64,000 bases of DNA. Origin: Amoebidium appalachense. Taxonomy: Eukaryota > Ichthyosporea. Shown here piece after piece: positions 30,957 to 64,000 of the stretch (position 1 is the stretch's first letter; the number at the start of each line of letters is the position of its first letter). Under the pieces are notes generated by a model, which was given only the letters and a program-made list of their open reading frames with translations, was not told where the DNA came from and ran no database searches. A program made the position numbers and the translations under genes. The stretch spans positions 6,510,001 to 6,574,000 of the forward strand of contig CAVNZM010000003.1 of NCBI GenBank assembly GCA_963693365.1, given 5' to 3'.

Positions 30957-33234
30957 GTTTTTTTTCCCGGGGGGGGGGGAGGGGTCCCAGAAGGGGAGGG
31001 GGGAAGTAGAGAGAGAGAGAGGTTGGGGGGGGGGGAGGGGGGGGGGAGGAGGGGAGGGGGGAGTACCAGGCAGACACGAAGCCGGGAACCCTGCTTGCAT
31101 ACGTCCTGCCTGCGCACCGACCACACCCATTTGCGAGCTGTTGCCTGTGCAAGCTAGCGGCTGCGGACTGTAAGACTGTGGCTCCCGTCAAAGGCTCAAA
31201 ACACATAAGTTTTGCGACAGGAGGGGATATATTGGCATGAGCTTTGTCTTTACTGTGGCCAAAATATCAAGAGGTCGACGGGTGAAGAGGGGGCTAAGTT
31301 CGAAGGAAGGGAGATCCTAAGGGCGTTTACGCTGTTTACTCGAGGCAAACAGACCGTGTCCCCTGTGGCAGATCTCGAACACTATGTTACCATGCCTTTG
31401 ATAGAAAGCACAGTTGCCAACGCGAAGTGCCGCGGTAAAAAGCCGAGACTAGCTGAAGTCAAGGAGAAATGCAAGTGGGATGGAGCAAGCGTAAATCATG
31501 ATGCACAAGAAAGGGGAAAAAAGAGCCAAACAGGACCGTGTGCACGTCAGAGAATTTGTCACAGATTATAGTGGCAGATGTATATGTCAACCTAAATTTT
31601 TGAAACCAACAGTTTACTCCTTCCCGTCATGCCAGCTGCAAATCATCAACAGTGTACTACGGTGGTATTATAATTGGTGTCGAGCTCGGCCACAAAGGAA
31701 TACCGTGTTGCATGAGAATGTTGTTCCGGCTTAGCTGTTTGCAGATCACAGGGAAGCATTAATAGCAACAACAGCAACAACACCTTTTTTCTTCTTTCAT
31801 GGTGCTTAGCCTACCTACATGCAAGGACAAGACTGCCAAGAAAGGATAAAACCAAGGAAAGTTTAGCAGGGTCCGGACTCCGGCGGATAGGGCCGTTCAA
31901 GGGGGATCGTTATCTAATCCTTTACATATGATTGGCTATCCTGACGGGGGCAAAAAAGCTATAAAACCCAGCTATGTACTTAGCCAGTAGAACCGCCGCC
32001 TCGAGAGCCTGCAGTCAGCCTTAATTTATTTTGACTATGTACACAGTATGAATAGAAAAAAAATTTAAGAATATTTTTAATTATAAAAGTGTGATGATAG
32101 GGTTTGTCTCTAAAACATCTAATGATGTTGAGGGGAAGCAATGTGCTCATGATGGGCCGGGCCTAATCCGATGTGGTGAGTCGATGACGTAAACGGCTGT
32201 CATCGATACAACCCCAACGGTTGTGCGAGATTTCAAAAAAACAATGTATTTGATAAAAAGCCATGCACAGCTCAGAAAGTCAAAAAAAAAGCAAACTTTC
32301 TGCATTAATCTAATAAGTAGCTTAATAATAGTAAATAGAATTATAAATGAGTACTTGGATAGTGTTTAGGGCACTTTTATGTGCCTATCTGTACGAGCAT
32401 GGGAAATATATCCAAATTGTGTATGATTTTGTCAGGATGCAAAATGATTGTGTGAGGATCTAGTAATGTAAGTAGGAGGATCCAAAAATGTATTGGACGG
32501 GCCAATCGGAATAGCAATCTTGGAAGTCAGCATGGGGCGAGCCAATCAGAAATGTTATCTTCCGGCATCTCGGCAATAAAGATAGCAATTGGCCTGAGAA
32601 GCTGAGCCTCGGTGGCTCAGCAGAATAACGAGGGGAGTTTTGATGATAAAGCAGCATAACGGTTTGTTTTCATACAAAACAAAAGCTATTTTATAGGTGA
32701 TAAAAACTTATTACATATTTGTTTCTAATCTGTATATTACTTCTAGATGAGGCATTGTGCTAAGTCATCTGCTTGTCAGGTTATGCTGGCCTATGTGCTT
32801 ACTCGTCATTCGACATCATACATTGACCAGGCGACCGTTAGACTTGACATTCCGTCTAGAAGATGTTAGTCAGATCAAGCCCTTGGCTACCGTGACAAAC
32901 AACTAATAAAATGCAGGCAGAAAAACACGCTCCGCGGCTTGCGCCGGGATACCATGCCATGCAAACTTTGACACATGTGCATCCTTGGGAAAAAACTCAT
33001 TGCTCGAAAGACTTATGGAAAAAAAATAAAAGAATTTATTTTCAAGAGTTTATTCTATACACAAAGAAGTTAATAAACTATACAGGTGTATGGAACAGCT
33101 TGTTTTTTTCTCTCTGCTGCGGTGAGCAATGCATGGTTGGTAGGGGTGAATCGGTTGGACGGTTGGTTCTAGTGAGGGAGCTCGTTGTCCAGTCAGCGCC
33201 TTGTTTTGCGGTTGCGTATCTCCGCGGTGTCTAG

Positions 33235-33239
33235 CCAAT
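33235..33239 (+). promoter_or_regulatory. CCAAT box upstream of the cyclin gene
   Basis: gccaatcaacg lies 177 bp before the cyclin ATG. This is motif-level evidence only. Confidence 0.4.
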
Positions 33240-33285
33240 CAACGCGCAGGTAGCCGCAGTACTTATGAACTGGGCAGGGGAGCTA

Positions 33286-33298
33286 ATGACTCAGTCAT
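33286..33298. promoter_or_regulatory. AP-1/bZIP palindrome upstream of the cyclin gene
   Basis: atgactcagtcat is a 13-bp palindrome around TGACTCA, the classic bZIP (AP-1) site, 118 bp before the ATG. Regulation of a G1-type cyclin by such a site would make sense, but binding is inference. Confidence 0.45.
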
Positions 33299-33415
33299 AT
33301 CACTCGTCCGTGGAGAACAATTACAACTTTTTATTTTTGTTAGCGCAAGAACGATGTTTAGGTAGCCTCTACTCATACACCCAATAACTAGTTTTTACTG
33401 AAACATCTTGCTAAA

Positions 33416-34317
33416 ATGCCGCAGTGCACACACGGAAAGGGATTTGCCTGCACCGTCGCGTGCTTGGCACACTCTCTTGAGACGGAGTCACGTCATGCAG
33501 CCCACTCCAAGTACGTCCAACGGACACAAAAGGACGGTGGTGTGAGCGATCTGCAGAGAGACGCAGTTGTCAGTTGGCTTCTGTCTCTCAACACGCACAT
33601 GGCCTTCTCCCAGCAGACTTTCTTCCTTGCGGTGAACTATCTCGACCGGTTCTTGTCACAAGTGAGAGTGCAGGAGAAGCACTTGCAGCTGCTTGCGGCG
33701 GCATGTTTTTTGCTTGCAAGCAAGGTGCAAGAAGAAAGTGAAGAGCAGCCGACACTGGGCGAGCTAGTCAAAGCTGGAGCATATGCTTTCAGGTGTGTAT
33801 TCATAACTTCTCCTTTTCTCTTGTCGTCTTGGTCTGTTCAAGGATTTCTATGCTTAGGTTTGCTGTTATCTTTTACTTCAGTCAAGCGGAGAACACATAC
33901 TAACCTTTTCCTTCCAACAGTGCCACAGATCTCGTGCGTATGGAGCGTATTGTGTGCGACAAGCTCAAGTGGGAGTTCTCCACCGTCACACCCCTCAACT
34001 TCGTTGTACAATACGTCGAGGTGGCAGCTAGCCACAATGTTATCCCCGAGAGAAAGGTCGTTGCCATTCTGACGTCAGCGGCAAAACATTTGGAACAAGT
34101 GTGCTTGTACGATTTTCTTCGCTACCCTCCTTCGCTCCAAGCGCTATGTGCGCTGCTACTTGCCATACGCGAGCAGCTCCCACGCGCGCAGGCAGACAAG
34201 GTTATGCGGCAGATTCTTTCCTTATTGGAGCCCGTTGTGCAGTGGCGCCCGGAATCAGACCCCTTTCGGCTGTGCATGCTTGACATGCAGTATGTGCTGG
34301 GCGAGGTTCGGTGTTGA
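33416..34317 (+). CDS. Cyclin, G/I/D type
   Basis: Two exons, 33416-33792 and 33921-34317, give 257 codons. The junction splits a Ser codon (AG|T) with donor gtgtgt and acceptor tccaacag. The first cyclin box is clear: AVVSWLLSL..., then FFLAVNYLDRFLS, LQLLAAACFLLASKVQEE and P.LGELVKAGAYAFSATDLVRMERIVCDKLKWE. The MERI..D.L.W block is the kind found in cyclins D, G and I. The second box is short and diverged (PLNFVVQYVEVA...). There is no LXCXE motif, so a canonical D cyclin is less likely than a G/I-like one. It probably activates a CDK or tunes the cell cycle or stress response. The intron is only 128 bp and free of microsatellites, unlike the neighbours. Confidence 0.85.
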
Positions 34318-35751
34318 ACGCGAAGTGAAAGTGCTAAGACGCTGTTGTTTTAGATTATAGATACTACAGTTCCTCGCTGTTTCCATTAATGCTCTTGATT
34401 GCTGAAGTATAATCTTTTTGTGCAAGTCATACATATGACTGTTTTGTCCTCGTGGTACTTGTACCTATATTGCATCATTATTGGAACTGTTTTCTTTAAA
34501 ACGGTTACGTCCATTTCCTGTTTTTGTTTGGCACGAATTGCCATGCAAACGAACTGAACTTGCCTGGTCAAATGAAACTATACATACGAACATTTTGTTG
34601 TTAACTGTTAACAATGTCTTGCAAGGATTTTTTTGGAAATATAAGTAAGTAAAGGTCTCGTGCTAGCGGCTCGTGCCTGTGTTTGTCAGCACAAAGGCGT
34701 TTTATTCCCTCGGCCTGGCTCTCCATGTCGAGGATGGACACTGGGGAAAGTGAAGTGACTTTGATGTTTTGGGTATCATGCAACCGTCAACAGGTTGACG
34801 CTCGCATATATATATATATATATATATATATGTAGGTAGGCATTTTATAACATAAAACAAAAAAAACGCGGAAGGAGCTTGCAGGCTTCGCTGAAATTGC
34901 AGCAATTTCAAAATAAAAAAAAACACGAATGAAACATCTCAGGGCTTTTTATTCGTATGTGTCTCATGTTCAGTCTACTCAAGAGTAGTCAAGACGTCAG
35001 TGATACTGCGGTTTCCTTCAGTTGCATACAGCCAGACAAGACACGGCGCAACCTCGAGAGATTCAACATGATACGGCTCAACCTCGAAATATTGCAAATG
35101 TGACCTCACTGAGCGGCTTTTGTTTACAGCCGGTACCTATTTGCATCATCATTCCTCCTCAAAGGGGGTTTGGCAACGGCCATGCCGACATGTGCACTTC
35201 TGTCCACCATTTATTTATATGTACAACTTGATATATGAAATACTTAATTTTTCCATATCATATCCTATGCAGTTGCAGTTGCATGGATCGACTGGTCTCA
35301 TGATTGCATTTGCATGGATCAACTGGCCTCATGATCACTCGCTTAGTCTTCTTGATGTGTAATTATGTATGTAAAACGCTATCATCTTGCTCACATCAAT
35401 CACACGCCTGTATGCAGTCAACAGCTTACAAGTACCTGCACGCTAGCCAGCAAAAACACCGCATTAGCTCACACAGTGTGTCCATGTGTAACGAGCCAGG
35501 CACTGTAAAAACGAACTATCTATTTTTCACTCGTCATGGCGGCAATCCGACCTGCTGTCTTCTTTCATGATATACTTCTCATTCTTTATCACACCGCAAC
35601 AACAACTAAAAAAAAGCCAGCTTTGGCCATGGCAAGAAATCGCCCAACACATGGCAATATGGGCTCTGGTAATGGCGGGATCCGGTTGACATTGTCAGTA
35701 GCGAAAGTGGCGCAACGGGGAGGATTGAAAGAACCATCATTATCCCGAACA
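34318..35751. other. Intergenic between convergent cyclin and acyltransferase genes
   Basis: AT-rich, with an (AT)n tract at 34806-34831 and two close copies of a gcatggatc.actgg.ctcatgat motif (35280-35335). The genes converge here. No additional gene is supported. Confidence 0.6.
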
Positions 35752-55853
<20,102 letters not shown>

Positions 55854-56505
55854 GGTGGTGAAAGTATGCGTGTGTGTGTGTGGTGTGGTGTGGTGTGGTG
55901 GCGGTGTGGGGCGGAGGGGAAGGGGGGGGGGGGGGGGGGGGGGATGAGGGGGATGTGATGTGGGAGCAGATGACCCCTATTGCTTCGTTCTCGTGTATGT
56001 GGCTTCCGGATCACCTTATTGAAAAGAAAGAAAGAAAAAACTATTAGACAATAGCTTGTTGCGTGTCCTTACATCATTTCCCTTGGAAAAACAACGGGAC
56101 CAAATGGGACGTTCGATGGGTTCACACAATCCGTCCGATGCGTGGCCGTCCGTGGTCGTGGGCTCTACTCTGATATATATCCTATGAAACTAACTGTGTC
56201 TGTTGGTGTATCGAGCACAAATTACATTGTTACATTAGTAGCCCCAACTTTTCCTTAGTTAGAGGAGAAGTAAACATGGTAACAGGCAATATTAATAATC
56301 CTTGTTTTTTCGTATGTATTGAACAGTTTTCGGAAGTGTCCGGGGAGAAAGAAAAACATAGCGATATCAGTGCGCGCCAAGTGGCTCAGTGGGAATTCTA
56401 TTAGCCAATCACATAACGCCTAAATAGCCATTAATGGTTTATCGCTTTGAATCGGCTGCTCTATGAGGTGAGTCTGAGGTGACTCGGCGCACCCTTAGCG
56501 ACTCA

Positions 56506-56513
56506 TCACGTGA
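56506..56513. promoter_or_regulatory. E-box TCACGTGA
   Basis: Perfect 8-bp palindrome of the type bound by bHLH-zip factors, 428 bp before the 14-3-3 ATG. Confidence 0.4.
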
Positions 56514-56890
56514 TATGACGGTATTTGTGCATACCAGACGCGCAAGGTAAATAGTCTCTAATCACATGATAATATGTTTTTGTATGCATTTTTGTAGCAT
56601 GAATATTGTCTTTTATGCAAGTGCCATGCATTTTCTGTACAGCAATTACACCACACGCAAAATTTTGAACCTGTCAAATTCAGCCAATCATTATTCGCAT
56701 CTGTCCGGATTTGGCAAGTAATGGAGCGAAGCAAAACTGCGCAACCAGCAACCGTTGCACTTATTTTTATCCAAGTTTTGTTATGGGGACGTCACCAGGC
56801 CAGTCCGTTTTGGGGTGTGACCAAAGAAAAAACGAAAAAAGAGAGGAAAACTAGAGAGAAGTAGAGAGGTGATTAGAGGTGGTGTGTGTG

Positions 56891-56900
56891 GATATATAGA
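56891..56900 (+). promoter_or_regulatory. TATA-like element before 14-3-3
   Basis: gatatataga, 41-50 bp before the ATG. If used, the 5' UTR would be very short. Confidence 0.4.
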
Positions 56901-56940
56901 AAGGGCAACTTATTACTCCGTAACTTCTCCTCACAAGAAA

Positions 56941-64000
<7,060 letters not shown>

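Larger units (their letters stand above)
30869..33415. other. (GA)n/G-run block, then intergenic sequence; no gene recognised
   Basis: 30869-31060 is (GA)n alternating with G-runs. From 31060 sequence is complex. An open frame at 31212-31571 (119 codons) and a short frame over 31064-31230 show no family resemblance and are not called. From about 31900 the DNA becomes AT-rich. Two inverted CCAAT boxes and one direct box lie around 32500-32560 and 33235, the last probably belonging to the cyclin promoter. Confidence 0.5.
55854..56940. promoter_or_regulatory. Head-to-head intergenic region (acyltransferase / 14-3-3)
   Basis: About 1.1 kb separates the two divergent start codons. Seen here: a short GT/G-run block (55870-55945), a CCAAT box (tagccaatcacat, about 56402), a TCACGTGA E-box (56506-56513) and a TATA-like gatatataga 41 bp before the 14-3-3 ATG. 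A shared or bidirectional promoter is plausible. Confidence 0.45.

Noticed and set aside
31212-31571. 119-codon open frame after the LINE
   Set aside because: Not repeat-derived, but no family, promoter or splice support was recognised; left uncalled.

Overview
This is eukaryotic nuclear DNA. Genes are split by GT-AG introns, with one probable GC-AG intron. A large share of the window is low-complexity sequence: (GT)n/(CA)n, (GA)n/(CT)n and G or C homopolymers up to about 90 nt. The host genes encode an SLC43-like MFS carrier, a tyrosine-kinase-type C-terminus, a cyclin of the G/I/D type, a PlsB/GPAT/GNPAT acyltransferase and a 14-3-3 protein. Together with a chromodomain Ty3/Gypsy element and a copia-type element this fits an opisthokont. 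A unicellular holozoan such as an ichthyosporean is my guess, but nothing here proves the species.

Layout. 1-2470: 3' part of the MFS carrier (+). 2471-9050: mostly microsatellite, holding one kinase C-terminal exon (-) at 4873-5106. About 9050-30868: one non-LTR retrotransposon (LINE) cut open by later insertions. Its ORF1 is split by a 489-bp poly(A)-tailed insert (10919-11407, 16-bp target duplication) and by a chromoviral Gypsy element (11598-21766, 5-bp duplication). The Gypsy 3' LTR itself carries an 1800-bp copia-type miniature element with three LTRs (19497-21296, 5-bp duplication). LINE ORF2 follows (22609-30868): endonuclease, about 4.9 kb of 216-bp Pro/Gln-coding repeats, then reverse transcriptase. 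33416-34317: two-exon cyclin (+). 35752-55853: acyltransferase (-), reconstructed here as 22 exons and 769 codons with every splice phase consistent. A tRNA-Thr lies in one of its introns. 56941 to the right edge: 14-3-3 gene (+), six exons seen, last exon outside the window. The acyltransferase and 14-3-3 genes are head to head across about 1.1 kb.

How it works together. The host genes are housekeeping or signalling genes without an obvious shared pathway. The strongest structural stories are the datable insertion series (LINE, then Gypsy, then tandem copia-type TRIM), the giant repeat linker inside LINE ORF2, introns whose ends carry complementary (GT)n and (CA)n arms, and a dispersed ~250-bp repeat that ends in a C-tract and may seed many of the G/C homopolymers. 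Several retroelement frames break at G-runs, so assembly error and real slippage must be separated before any of them is called dead.
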